Below are positions 8,987 through 18,108 of a DNA stretch of 64,000 bases, piece after piece; within the stretch, counting starts at the first letter, position 1, and each line of letters begins with the position of its first letter. The stretch comes from Selenomonadales bacterium (GTDB lineage: Bacteria > Bacillota > Negativicutes > Sporomusales > UBA7701): positions 1 through 64,000 of the forward strand of contig JAHDOI010000020.1 in NCBI GenBank assembly GCA_018434945.1, read 5' to 3'. Both the position numbers and the translations under genes were made by a program. The notes beneath the pieces were generated by a model, which was not told the DNA's origin, searched no databases, and saw nothing but the letters and a program-made list of their open reading frames with translations.

Positions 8987-9974
8987 GGTGACGCTCATCC
9001 CCGGTGACGGAATCGGGCCGGAAATCAGCGCCGCGGTACGGGATATCTTCGCCGCCGCGGGAGCGCCGGTCGTGTGGGAAGTCCACCACGCCGGCCAGGG
9101 CGGCATCGACCGCCACGGCGACCCGCTGCCGGAGGCGACGCTGGCCAGCATCATGGGCAACAGGGTCGCGCTGAAGGGGCCGCTGACCACCCAGGTGGGC
9201 GAAGGATACCGCAGTATCAACGTGACGCTGCGGCAGACGCTGGATTTGTACTGTAACCTTAGGCCGGTGAAGTCGCTGCCCGGGGTGAGGAGCCGCTATG
9301 AGGGGATCGACCTGGTGATTTTCCGCGAGAACACCGAAGATCTTTACGCCGGTGTCGAGCACCGCGTCGGCCGCCACGCGGCCGAGGCGGTCAAGATCAT
9401 CACCAAGGAGGCGTCGGTCCGCATCGCCCAGGCCGCTTTCGACTACGCGGCGCGGCACGGCCGGAAAAGGGTGACCGCCGTCCACAAGGCCAACATCATG
9501 AAGCTAAGTGACGGACTTTTCCTGGCGAGCGCCCGCGAGGTGGCGACGTTCAACCCGGATATCCGCTACGACGAGGTGATCGTGGACAATCTCTGCATGC
9601 AGCTGGTGCTGCGGCCGGAGGAGTACGATATCCTCCTCGCCCCCAACCTGTACGGGGATATAATATCCGATCTGTGCGCGGGCCTGGTGGGCGGCCTGGG
9701 GGTGGTCCCAGGGGCGAACATCGGCGAGGGCGGCGCGGTCTTCGAGGCGGTACACGGCACGGCGCCGGACATCGCGGGCAAGGACGCCGCCAACCCCGCG
9801 GCGCTGCTGCTGTCGGCGGTGATGATGCTGGAATATCTCGGCGAGAGCGGGGCGGCGGCCCGCATCCGCGCTGCCCTGGAGGCGGTGCTGGCCGAAGGCC
9901 GGACGGTGACGCCAGACCTGGGCGGCAGCGCCACGACGACCGAGATGACGGCCGCTATTATAAGGAAGCTGTGA
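8979..9974 (+). CDS. icd: Isocitrate dehydrogenase (isocitrate/isopropylmalate dehydrogenase family)
   Basis: A 331-aa beta-decarboxylating dehydrogenase giving 2-oxoglutarate and CO2. IPGDGIGPEI marks the N-terminus; SINVTLRQTLDLYCNLRPV is the isocitrate-binding segment with Ser and Arg residues; the metal-binding and catalytic region is NLYGDIISDLCAGLVGGLG, followed by HGTAPDIAGKDAANP. The Ser/Asn pattern and the operon with aconitase favour isocitrate over isopropylmalate. The short length resembles NAD-dependent forms, but the cofactor is not settled by inspection. The start ATG lies inside the acn 3' end after GGGAGG. Confidence 0.88.
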   Translation: MHKVTLIPGDGIGPEISAAVRDIFAAAGAPVVWEVHHAGQGGIDRHGDPLPEATLASIMGNRVALKGPLTTQVGEGYRSINVTLRQTLDLYCNLRPVKSLPGVRSRYEGIDLVIFRENTEDLYAGVEHRVGRHAAEAVKIITKEASVRIAQAAFDYAARHGRKRVTAVHKANIMKLSDGLFLASAREVATFNPDIRYDEVIVDNLCMQLVLRPEEYDILLAPNLYGDIISDLCAGLVGGLGVVPGANIGEGGAVFEAVHGTAPDIAGKDAANPAALLLSAVMMLEYLGESGAAARIRAALEAVLAEGRTVTPDLGGSATTTEMTAAIIRKL

Positions 9975-9976
9975 GG

Positions 9977-10008
9977 AAATGCCCTTCCGGTTGCGGAAGG
10001 GCATTTTT
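9977..10008 (+). terminator. Intrinsic terminator after icd
   Basis: A perfect 13-bp stem (9977-9989 with 9994-10006), loop GTTG, and a T-tract. Confidence 0.92.
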
Positions 10009-10051
10009 GCAGGAAGCCGGCCGTCGGGGGCAGAAATAAGGTGATGGGGGG

Positions 10052-10369
10052 ATGGAGCCTGTGAAGATCGTGATCGTTGACGCGGCGCGCGAGTATATCG
10101 CCGCCCGCAGCCCGGAAAGGGCGATAACGCTGGCGGTAGGCGAGCGGCCCGGCGGCGCCTGAGCGGGCGGATGCGCGGGCGGTGCCCGCTACCCGTCCGT
10201 GAGACTGGGCAAGGCCGGAAATGTCCATTGTTATCAACTGACCGAGTGCGACGGGATCGCGGTTTATTACCTCGACAGGCTGCCTGAGCTGTTCGCGTCG
10301 GTGACCGTCAAGACCGAGAAGCTGCTTTTCTGGCCCCGCCTGGTGGCGGAAGGCGAGAGGCGATATTGA
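10052..10369 (+). CDS. Candidate selenoprotein, CC/Se-motif type, with in-frame UGA at 10160-10162
   Basis: One frame runs from ATG 10052 to TGA 10367, interrupted only by TGA at 10160-10162. Reading that codon as selenocysteine gives a 105-aa protein with U37 in the context RPGGA-U-AGGCAGG. The parts on either side look like one folded domain: AREYIAARSPERAITLAVGERPGG before, and YPSVRLGK...DGIAVYYLDRLPEL...KLLFWPRL after. From memory this matches small (seleno)proteins with a CC/Se motif, loosely HesB/IscA-like, found in anaerobic Firmicutes. Their Cys homologues should carry Cys at this position. A GGU-loop hairpin lies 18 nt after the UGA. The gene stands alone between two terminators. 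A conventional caller would see only a 36-aa stub. A nonsense-mutated pseudogene is the alternative. Confidence 0.68.
10163..10190 (+). promoter_or_regulatory. Candidate bacterial SECIS element
   Basis: Just after the UGA, GCGGGC (10175-10180) pairs perfectly with GCCCGC (10184-10189) around a GGU loop. The apical loop starts 18 nt after the UGA. Bacterial SECIS elements typically have a small apical loop with an early G and a GU at 16-37 nt. A competing seven-pair stem, 10162-10168 with 10184-10190, is also possible. Confidence 0.55.
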
Positions 10370-10373
10370 CGAG

Positions 10374-10404
10374 AAACCCTATCGGGTCAAACCGATAGGG
10401 TTTT
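10374..10404. terminator. Bidirectional terminator between the selenoprotein gene and the ABC operon
   Basis: A perfect 12-bp stem (10374-10385 with 10392-10403), loop GTCAAA, with T/A runs usable from both sides. Confidence 0.9.
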
Positions 10405-10408
10405 GTGT

Positions 10409-11529
<1,121 letters not shown>

Positions 11530-11533
<4 letters not shown>

Positions 11534-12435
11534 GCTACCGCCTCCTTGCGGTGGGATTTGACGAGGTAGACGAAGACGTCTTCCAGCGAGGGGGCGATGA
11601 CGGCCGGATTATAGGCCGCGAGCCGGTCGGCCTGCCCGGGGGCGGCGAGGATGTGGACGCTGGCGCCGAAGGGGTAGACGTCGAGGAAGGGGTCGTCGCC
11701 GCCTTCGAGCTCGGAGAGCAGGGCCATCGGTTCGGGGGTGGCGATGGCGAGCAGCGTGCCGGGGAGGCTTTTCTTGAGGTTTGTGGGGGTATCGCTTGTA
11801 AGGAGGGCGCCTTCGAAGATGAAGCCGATTTCGTCGCAGTGCTCGGCTTCGTCCATGAAGTGGGTGGTGACCATGATGGTAGTGCCCTGACGGGACAGGT
11901 CGTAGATGATGTCCCAGAAGAGGCGGCGGGATTTGGGGTCGACGCCGCCGGTGGGTTCGTCGAGGAAGAGGATGGGCGGGTTGTGGAAGATGGAACAGCC
12001 GAGGGCCAGCCGTTGCTTCCAGCCGCCGGAGAGGTTGGCGGCCAGCTCGTGCTGCCGTTTCTCGAGGCCGGCGAGGGCCAGCATGGCGGCGATCCGCTCT
12101 TTCTCCACGGCCGGCGTCAGGCTGTACATGCCGGCGTAGAACGAGAGGTTCTCCGCGACGGTCATGTCATCGTAAAGGCTGAATTTCTGGGACATATAGC
12201 CGATTTTGTGCTTGATGGCTTCGCTGTCGGCGGCGATGTCGAGGCCGAGGATGCGGCCGCCGCCGGCGGAAGGGGTGAGCAGGCCGCAGAGCATCCGGAT
12301 GGTGGTGGACTTGCCGGAGCCGTTGGGGCCGAGGAAACCGTAGATGCTGCCCTGGCGGATGTTGAGGGTGACGTTGTCGACGGCGGTGAAGGCGCCGAAA
12401 CGGCGGGTGAGGCCACTCAGTTCGACGGCGTACAT
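11530..12435 (-). CDS. ABC transporter ATP-binding protein
   Basis: A 301-aa nucleotide-binding subunit. Walker A is GPNGSGKST, the signature is LSGGWKQRLALG, Walker B is PPILFLDEPTGGVD and the switch histidine is in TTHFMDEAEHCD. The C-terminal 80 residues form the extra domain of drug-type ABC-2 exporters. It is separated by one base from the upstream paralogue, and ATG follows a GGTGG-type site. In E. coli YbhF two such domains are fused; here they are separate genes. Confidence 0.92.
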
Positions 12436-12436
12436 G

Positions 12437-13336
12437 TCAGGCCACCTCGCTTGCGAGGGCGACGAAGACGTCCTCGAGGGTTGGGGGAACCTCGTCCAGC
12501 GATACTACTGGTACGCCGGCGGCGTCCAGGACGGCGCGCACTTCGGCCGCGGCGGCTTCGGCGTCGGCGGCGACGAGATGGTATTTATCGCCGAAGGGGT
12601 TGATGTCGATGAGCCGGCTGCCGGCCAGCAGTTGTTTGACGTTTTTGCCGGGGGTGGCCAGCTCGAGCACTTTGTGGGGGTATGAGCCGCGCAGGCCGCG
12701 GGGCGAGTCGCAGGCGACGATGCGGCCGTTGTGCATGAAGGCTACGCGGGTGCAGAGCTCGGCCTCGTCCATGTAGGGGGTGGAGACGAAGACGGTGGTG
12801 CCTTCTTTGTTGAGATTGTAGAGCATCCGCCAAAACTCGCGGCGCGAGACGGGGTCGACGCCGGTGGTGGGTTCGTCGAGGAAGTAGAGCCGCGGCTTGT
12901 GCATGAGGCCTGCGGCGAGGGCGAGTTTTTGCTTCATGCCGCCGGAGAGGTTGTCGGCAAGGCGGTCCTTGAAGGGCAGGAGGTTGGTGAAGGACAGGAT
13001 GGCGGTGGCGCGGGCTTCGATTTCCGCGTCGCCCTGGCCGTAGAGGGAGCCGAGGATACGGATGTTCTCCATTACGGTGAGGTCGCCGTAGAGGCTGAAT
13101 TTCTGAGGCACATAGCCGAGTTGGTCTTTGACGGCCTCGGGGTTGGCCGCCCCCATGACGCTGAGGCTGCCGCCGGTGGGGGCTAGGATGCCGCAGAGCA
13201 TGCGGATGACGGTCGTTTTGCCGGCGCCGTCGGGGCCGACGAGGCCGAAAATCTCGCCGGCGGCTACGCTCAGGGTTACGCCGTCCACGGCGACGGTGGC
13301 GCCGTAATGTTTGCGGATGTTTTCGAGGGCGATCAT
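12437..13336 (-). CDS. ABC transporter ATP-binding protein
   Basis: A 299-aa paralogue of the next ATPase. Walker A GPDGAGKTT, signature LSGGMKQKLALAAG, Walker B PRLYFLDEPTTGVD; the switch position reads STPYMDEAELCT, with Pro-Tyr where the switch His would be. The lack of a normal H-loop His suggests this half forms a degenerate site in a heterodimer, a reading from sequence only. The start MIALENIRKHYG overlaps the hlyD stop as ATGA. An apparent longer N-terminus reads into hlyD and is rejected. Confidence 0.9.
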   Translation of the reverse strand: MIALENIRKHYGATVAVDGVTLSVAAGEIFGLVGPDGAGKTTVIRMLCGILAPTGGSLSVMGAANPEAVKDQLGYVPQKFSLYGDLTVMENIRILGSLYGQGDAEIEARATAILSFTNLLPFKDRLADNLSGGMKQKLALAAGLMHKPRLYFLDEPTTGVDPVSRREFWRMLYNLNKEGTTVFVSTPYMDEAELCTRVAFMHNGRIVACDSPRGLRGSYPHKVLELATPGKNVKQLLAGSRLIDINPFGDKYHLVAADAEAAAAEVRAVLDAAGVPVVSLDEVPPTLEDVFVALASEVA

Positions 13337-14307
13337 TTTATGACCACATCCGCGGGCATGCCGGGTTTGAGGATGCCTTCGGCGTTGTCGACCCTGATCT
13401 TGACGGCGAAGACGAGGTTGGCCCGCTCGCGCTGGGTGATGCTCTGGCGGGGGGTGAATTCGGCGTTCTGGCTGATTTCCTTGATAGAGCCGGGGAAGGT
13501 GCGGCCGGGGAAGGAATCGACCTTTACGGACACCTGTTGGCCGACCTTGATGAGGCCGAGCTGGGTGGAGGAGATGTAGACTTTCACCCAGCAATCGTTC
13601 ATATCGCCGACGGTGGCGATGGCCGAGCCGGGGTTGATGTATTCGCCGTTTTCGAAGTTTTTGGTGAGTACGACGCCGTTTATCGGGCTGGTGACGACGG
13701 TGTCGCCGAGGAGGGCGCGGCTGGCGTCGACGATGGCCTGCGATCTTTGGACTTCGAGACGCTGGGCTTCGATGGTGTCGGGGCGGTTGCCCTCTTCGAC
13801 GAGGCTCTGGCGGGACCGGGCGGCGATGAGGGCGCTGTGGGCCACGTCGTAGCCGGACTGGGCGGCGTCGAGCTGCTGGGTGGAGATGGCGCCGTTTTTG
13901 TGGAGGGCGCGGTAGCGTTCGAGGTCGGTGCGCGCTTTGTCGTACACCGCCTGGGCGGACGCGAGGTTGGCGGATGCTTCGCTGCGCTCCTGGCTGCGGG
14001 CGCCTTTTTCGAGGTCGTCGAGCTGGACCTTGGCCTTGACGAGGGCCGATTCGTCGCGGAGGAGCTGGGCCTCGAGGTCGGGACGGGCGATGCGGGCGAC
14101 CACCTGGCCGGCCTTGACGGTGTCGCCGGCCTGGATGGTGAGTTCGCCGAGGTAGCCGTTGACTTTGGGCATGACGTCGGCGCGGGTGACTTCGATGGTG
14201 CCGGTGGCGGTGATGCCGTCCTCGCGCGCCATGTAGAGCTTGTAACCGGCGAGGCCGGCGAGGGTGAGGAAGATCACCGCTCCGACGATGATAAGCCGCT
14301 TATTCAT
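13333..14307 (-). CDS. HlyD family membrane fusion protein
   Basis: A 324-aa periplasmic adaptor. One membrane anchor (about residues 5-23, LIIVGAVIFLTLAGLAGYKLY) is followed by a lipoyl half (ITATGTIEVTRADVMPKVNGYLGELTIQAGDTVKAGQVVARI), an alpha-helical hairpin and a beta-barrel (SPINGVVLTKNFENGEYINPGS). It resembles YbhG and would link the ABC-2 exporter to an outer-membrane channel, consistent with a diderm cell. The start MNKRLII at 14307 is chosen because AGGAGG lies eight bases upstream. It overlaps the tetR stop by eight bases. Confidence 0.9.
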   Translation of the reverse strand: MNKRLIIVGAVIFLTLAGLAGYKLYMAREDGITATGTIEVTRADVMPKVNGYLGELTIQAGDTVKAGQVVARIARPDLEAQLLRDESALVKAKVQLDDLEKGARSQERSEASANLASAQAVYDKARTDLERYRALHKNGAISTQQLDAAQSGYDVAHSALIAARSRQSLVEEGNRPDTIEAQRLEVQRSQAIVDASRALLGDTVVTSPINGVVLTKNFENGEYINPGSAIATVGDMNDCWVKVYISSTQLGLIKVGQQVSVKVDSFPGRTFPGSIKEISQNAEFTPRQSITQRERANLVFAVKIRVDNAEGILKPGMPADVVIK

Positions 14308-14905
14308 TGTCTTTCCTCCTGATGCCGTCAAGATAGATGGCGAACGCCTGGTTTACGTACCGCTCGTCGGAAAACTCGTTGATGGGCAAGAGCTGGCTGG
14401 CCATCGGCCTGACGATGAAGTAGAAATTCAGTATTCCCGCCAGCGAGATAGTGGCGAACCCGAGGTCGAGGCCGGGCCGGAAATCGCCGGCGGCTACGCC
14501 TTCCGCCAGTGACTGGTGGAGGAAGTGGAAGATGCGCGGGATGTATTTTTTGATGACCGCCTCGAAGGCGGCGGTGGGGCTGGTCAATTCGCTGTGGACG
14601 AAGCGCAGCAGGTAGGGGCGCTGGTGGTGGACGCCGGCGACGAGCGACGCGTAATGGCTCAGGCGCTCGACCGGAGGCAGGGTGGACATGGTTTTGATGC
14701 GTTCGAGCGCCGCGGCGATCGGCTCGAACTGGTACTCCAGCACCGCGTGGTACAGGCCCTCCTTGCCGCCGAAATGGTAGGAGACGGCGGCGACGTTGGC
14801 GCCGGCCGCCTGGGCGAGCTCGCGCACCGACACGACGGCGAGGCCATTGTCGGCGAACAGGGGGGTGGCGGTATCGATCAGCTTTGTGCGGGTATCTTTC
14901 TCCAT
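14300..14905 (-). CDS. TetR family regulator, CecR-like
   Basis: A 201-aa repressor. The N-terminal TetR helix-turn-helix is at about residues 8-54 (VSVRELAQAAGANVAAVSYHFGGKEGLYHAV). The C-terminal ligand domain resembles E. coli CecR/YbiH, which also heads a ybhG-ybhF-ybhS-ybhR exporter operon. It is first in the operon with hlyD and the ABC genes, and ATG follows GAGGTGAG. An inverted repeat overlapping its own promoter implies autorepression and induction by an exported compound. Confidence 0.9.
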   Translation of the reverse strand: MEKDTRTKLIDTATPLFADNGLAVVSVRELAQAAGANVAAVSYHFGGKEGLYHAVLEYQFEPIAAALERIKTMSTLPPVERLSHYASLVAGVHHQRPYLLRFVHSELTSPTAAFEAVIKKYIPRIFHFLHQSLAEGVAAGDFRPGLDLGFATISLAGILNFYFIVRPMASQLLPINEFSDERYVNQAFAIYLDGIRRKDNE

Positions 14906-14920
14906 AACGTCTCACCTCGC

Positions 14921-14949
14921 AAACAAACAGTTGTTTCAAACGTTTGTTT
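14921..14949. promoter_or_regulatory. Operator for the TetR-regulated exporter operon
   Basis: AAACAAAC (14921-14928) and GTTTGTTT (14942-14949) form an inverted repeat with a perfect inner palindrome CAAACGTTTG (14937-14946), directly upstream of the tetR start and just downstream of the -10 box. Confidence 0.7.
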
Positions 14950-14951
14950 TA

Positions 14952-14981
14952 AAAATAGCACGGTGCGAGCCTGTCTGTCAA
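14952..14981 (-). promoter_or_regulatory. Promoter of the tetR-hlyD-ABC operon
   Basis: On the minus strand TTGACA (14981-14976) and TATTTT (14957-14952) are 18 bp apart, so the operator lies at the start site. The remaining stretch 14982-15135 up to the NRDE gene shows no recognisable element. Confidence 0.65.
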
Positions 14982-15150
14982 GATATTTATGCCAAAAAAT
15001 GGAGGAATATTATCGGTCGTGGAGCGTTCGGCGGCGGCCGGCGGCGATCGGCGGGGGGATCCGGGGACGGCGGCAGGTGGCGGCGGGTGTGGTGGAGAAC
15101 AAAGACAAGAGGGTGTTATCCGCCCGATATAAGGATTAAAGGAGTACGGT

Positions 15151-15894
15151 ATGTGTCTGATCGCGTTCGCGTATAGAACCCATCCCCGCTATAGCCTCGT
15201 CGTCGCCGCCAACCGGGACGAGTTTTACCGCCGGCCGACCGCCCCGGCCGGTTATTGGCCAGAATGCCCCGGGATGCTGGCCGGGCGGGACCTTGAGCAG
15301 GGCGGGACGTGGCTTGGCGCGACCCGCGACGGGCGGTTCGCAGCCCTGACAAATTACCGCGACCCGGCCGCCAACCGCCCCGATGTCCGGTCGCGGGGCG
15401 AGCTGGTGCGCGATTACCTATGCGGAAGCCTGCCGCCCCAGGTGTACCTGGAGCAGGCTAGGGCGGCCGGCGGCGACTATAACGGATTCAACCTGCTGGC
15501 GGGCGATGCCGGCGGGCTGTGGTACTACTCGAACCTGACTGATACCGTGGCGGCGGTGCCTCCCGGCGTTCACGGACTTAGCAATCATCTGCTGGATACG
15601 CCCTGGCCGAAGGTGACGAAGGCGAAGGCGGGGCTGGCCGCCTGCCTGACCGGCCCGGACGAAAGGCTGGCGGAGGGGCTTTTCGCACTGCTGGCCGATG
15701 ACGCGCCGGCGCCGGACGCGTCGCTGCCTGACACGGGGGTGGGGCTGGCGTGGGAGCGGACGTTGTCACCGGTGTTCATAGCGAGCGACGATTACGGCAC
15801 CCGTTCGTCGACGGTGGTGCTGCTGGGCGGCGGCGGCACGCGGTTCGCCGAGCGGAGCTGGCCGGCGGGGACGGAGCGCGTATATACGTTTTAG
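15151..15894 (+). CDS. NRDE (TANGO2-like) family protein
   Basis: A 247-aa protein beginning with Met-Cys (MCLIAFAYRTHPRYSLVVAANRDEFYRRP), where the eponymous NRDE motif occurs, followed by GGTWLGATRDGRFAALTNYRDP. The N-terminal Cys suggests an Ntn-hydrolase-like fold. The biochemical role of bacterial members is not established; the human homologue TANGO2 is linked to lipid or haem handling. ATG follows AAAGGAG. It is monocistronic and ends in its own terminator. Confidence 0.88.
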   Translation: MCLIAFAYRTHPRYSLVVAANRDEFYRRPTAPAGYWPECPGMLAGRDLEQGGTWLGATRDGRFAALTNYRDPAANRPDVRSRGELVRDYLCGSLPPQVYLEQARAAGGDYNGFNLLAGDAGGLWYYSNLTDTVAAVPPGVHGLSNHLLDTPWPKVTKAKAGLAACLTGPDERLAEGLFALLADDAPAPDASLPDTGVGLAWERTLSPVFIASDDYGTRSSTVVLLGGGGTRFAERSWPAGTERVYTF

Positions 15895-15900
15895 GAAGGG

Positions 15901-15930
15901 AAAACCGCGGCTTCGGGGCCGCGGTTTTTT
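15901..15930 (+). terminator. Intrinsic terminator after the NRDE gene
   Basis: An 11-bp stem (15901-15911 with 15918-15928) around TTCGGG, then T6. Confidence 0.9.
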
Positions 15931-16009
15931 GTCGGGGCGGGCGAATGGTTTTGCGGCGGCGGCGCAAGCTAAGACGAAGTGGCGATAATCAATTTGTGCG
16001 CGGGAGGAT

Positions 16010-16624
16010 ATGATGCTGGAGGAGCGCTGGAACGCGCTGGCGGCAAGGATCAGCGCCGGAGACGGCGGCCGGGAGGTGTATGAAGCGGTAGCCGGCGCGT
16101 ACGGGAGCGGGACGCGGTTTTACCACGGGCTGGAGCATTTGCGGCGCTGCCTGGCCGAGTTGGACGGGGCCGCGGGGCTGGCCGCCGGCGAGACGGAGCT
16201 CGAGTATGCCTTGTGGCTTCACGATCTGGTGTGCGAGCCCGGCAGCCCGGCCAACGAGACGATCAGCGCCGCCGCGGGGCGCTATTTCGCCGTGCGCCTG
16301 GGCGCGCCGCCGGCTTTTGCCGACCGGGCCGCGGCCCTCATTCTGGCGACCCGTCACGATCGGCCGCCGGCGGACGGCGACACCGCCCTGATGCTCGATA
16401 TCGACCTGGCGGTGCTGGGCGACCCGTGGCCGGCGTTTGCCGCCTATGAGGCGGGCATCAGGCGCGAGTACGCGTATGTGGCGGCTCCGCTCTACGCCAG
16501 GCGTCGGCGGGCTTTCCTCCGCTCGCTGCTGGCCAGGGAGAGTATTTTCCGCAGCGCGTTCTTCCGCGGGCGCTACGAGGGACAGGCCAGACGCAACCTG
16601 GAACGCCTGCTGGCGGCGCTCTGA
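16010..16624 (+). CDS. Predicted HD-superfamily metal-dependent phosphohydrolase
   Basis: A 204-aa protein of the small HD hydrolase group represented by COG4339. The HD-type metal ligands appear as YHGLEHL (near residue 42), ALWLHDLVCEPG (near 70) and MLDIDLAVLGD (near 130). The order of motifs and the length match the family, whose substrate is unknown. Start: two ATG codons, 16010 and 16013, follow GGGAGG; the second has better spacing. It lies between the NRDE gene and the flavodiiron protein with no sign of operon coupling. Confidence 0.83.
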   Translation: MMLEERWNALAARISAGDGGREVYEAVAGAYGSGTRFYHGLEHLRRCLAELDGAAGLAAGETELEYALWLHDLVCEPGSPANETISAAAGRYFAVRLGAPPAFADRAAALILATRHDRPPADGDTALMLDIDLAVLGDPWPAFAAYEAGIRREYAYVAAPLYARRRRAFLRSLLARESIFRSAFFRGRYEGQARRNLERLLAAL

Positions 16625-16706
16625 CGCGGTCATGATTCCGGCAGGAGCGGCGAAGCCGGGTGACGAAATATAGTGAAGCGATATATTTCCGGGAGGCGAG
16701 GTACAA

Positions 16707-17894
16707 ATGGGTTTTAAGGTGAAGGATAATATTACCTGGGTGGGCAAGGTCGACTGGGAGCTCCGCCGCTTCCACGGCGAGGAGTACCATACCCAGCGGG
16801 GTTCGAGTTACAATTCTTATTTGGTCAGGGACGAAAAGACGGTGCTGATCGATACCGTCTGGGCGCCGTTCGCCAAGGAGTTCGTCGCCAATCTCAAGAA
16901 GGAGATCGATCTGAAGAAAATCGATTATATCGTCGCCTGCCACGGCGAGGTCGACCACAGCGGCGCGCTGACCGAGCTGATGCGGGAGATCCCCGGCACG
17001 CCCATTTACTGCACGGCCAACGCGGTGAAGTCGATCAAGGGGCAGTACCACCAGGACTGGGATTTCCGGACGGTGAAGACAGGCGACAGGCTCAGCCTGG
17101 GCTCCAAGGAGCTGGTGTTCATCGAGGCGCCGATGCTGCACTGGCCTGACAGCATGTTCTGCTATCTGACGGGCGACGCGGTGCTGTTCAGCAACGACGC
17201 TTTCGGCCAGCACTACGCGTCGGAGAAGATGTTCAACGACCTTGTCGACCAGGGCGAGCTCTATCAGGAAGCGCTTAAGTACTACGCCAACATCCTCACG
17301 CCGTTCAGCAAGCTGGTGGACAAGAAGATCAAAGAGGTGGTGGGCCTCGGCCTGCCGGTGGCGATGATCGCGCCGAGTCACGGCATCATCTGGCGGGACA
17401 ACCCCCTGCAGATCGTGGAGAAATACGCCGCGTGGGCGGCCGACTACCAGGAGAACCAGATAACGATTGTTTACGATACGATGTGGAACGGCACCCGCCG
17501 TATGGCCGAGGCGATCGCCCAGGGTATCCGCGAGGCCGATCCGGCGGTGACGGTGAAGCTATATAACTCGGCCCGCTCGGACAAAACGGACATCATCGGC
17601 GAGGTATTCAAGTCCAAGGCGATCATCGTCGGTTCGCCGACGGTCAACAAAGGGGTGCTGTCGTCGGTCGCCGGCATAATGGAGGAGATCAGGGGCCTGG
17701 GGTTCAAGAACAAAAAAGCGGCGGCGTTCGGCGCCTATGGCTGGAGCGGCGAAGCGGTCAAGCTCATCGGCGAGGAGCTCCAGAAGGGCGGCTTCGCGTT
17801 GGTGGGCGACGGCCAGCGGGAGCTGTGGTACCCGGGCGACGAGGCGCTCGCCAACTGCGTCTCCTTCGGCCGCGAACTGGCGGGCAAACTGTAG
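16707..17894 (+). CDS. fprA: Flavodiiron protein (FprA-type oxygen/NO reductase)
   Basis: A 395-aa cytoplasmic protein that reduces O2 to water or NO to N2O. The N-terminal metallo-beta-lactamase-like domain holds the diiron ligands: HGEVDHSG (the H-x-E-x-D-H motif, near residues 79-84), HWPDSM, the SNDAFG aspartate and PSHGIIW. The C-terminal flavodoxin domain (from about residue 255, [18 protein letters not shown]) binds FMN. There is no rubredoxin domain, so an external reductant is needed. ATG follows GGGAGGCG. Such enzymes are standard oxygen-detoxification tools of acetogens and other strict anaerobes. Confidence 0.94.
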   Translation: MGFKVKDNITWVGKVDWELRRFHGEEYHTQRGSSYNSYLVRDEKTVLIDTVWAPFAKEFVANLKKEIDLKKIDYIVACHGEVDHSGALTELMREIPGTPIYCTANAVKSIKGQYHQDWDFRTVKTGDRLSLGSKELVFIEAPMLHWPDSMFCYLTGDAVLFSNDAFGQHYASEKMFNDLVDQGELYQEALKYYANILTPFSKLVDKKIKEVVGLGLPVAMIAPSHGIIWRDNPLQIVEKYAAWAADYQENQITIVYDTMWNGTRRMAEAIAQGIREADPAVTVKLYNSARSDKTDIIGEVFKSKAIIVGSPTVNKGVLSSVAGIMEEIRGLGFKNKKAAAFGAYGWSGEAVKLIGEELQKGGFALVGDGQRELWYPGDEALANCVSFGRELAGKL

Positions 17895-17951
17895 CGGGGA
17901 AGCCTTCCGCGGCTTGAGCCCGCCCGTGTTCGGGGGGCGGAAAATTTCCGC

Positions 17952-17979
17952 TTGCACTTTCGGGGGATTGTGTTAAAAT
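17952..17979 (+). promoter_or_regulatory. Promoter of the lysine/ornithine decarboxylase gene
   Basis: TTGCAC and TAAAAT with a 16-bp spacer, giving a leader of about 120 nt. Confidence 0.55.
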
Positions 17980-18009
17980 CATAGCGTATGTTTTATGGGT
18001 ATCGGACGG

Positions 18010-18081
18010 AGAACCCGACTTTAGCCGGGCACATTGGCGGGAGTTTGGGTTCTTCAGTCTGCGGAAATCGTGGATTTCCGC
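18010..18081 (+). promoter_or_regulatory. Structured 5' leader of the decarboxylase mRNA
   Basis: Two helices precede the start: AGAACCC (18010-18016) with GGGTTCT (18047-18053), enclosing GCC/GGC pairs, and a perfect nine-pair hairpin GCGGAAATC-GTG-GATTTCCGC (18061-18081). No T-tract follows the second hairpin, so translational rather than transcriptional control is more likely. It does not match a lysine riboswitch or T-box by eye. Confidence 0.4.
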
Positions 18082-18108
18082 GCGGACCAGAAAGGCGGGG
18101 TGATTGAC

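Noticed and set aside
17980-18108. Lysine riboswitch before ldc
   Set aside because: The leader is too short and lacks the five-helix arrangement and conserved core.
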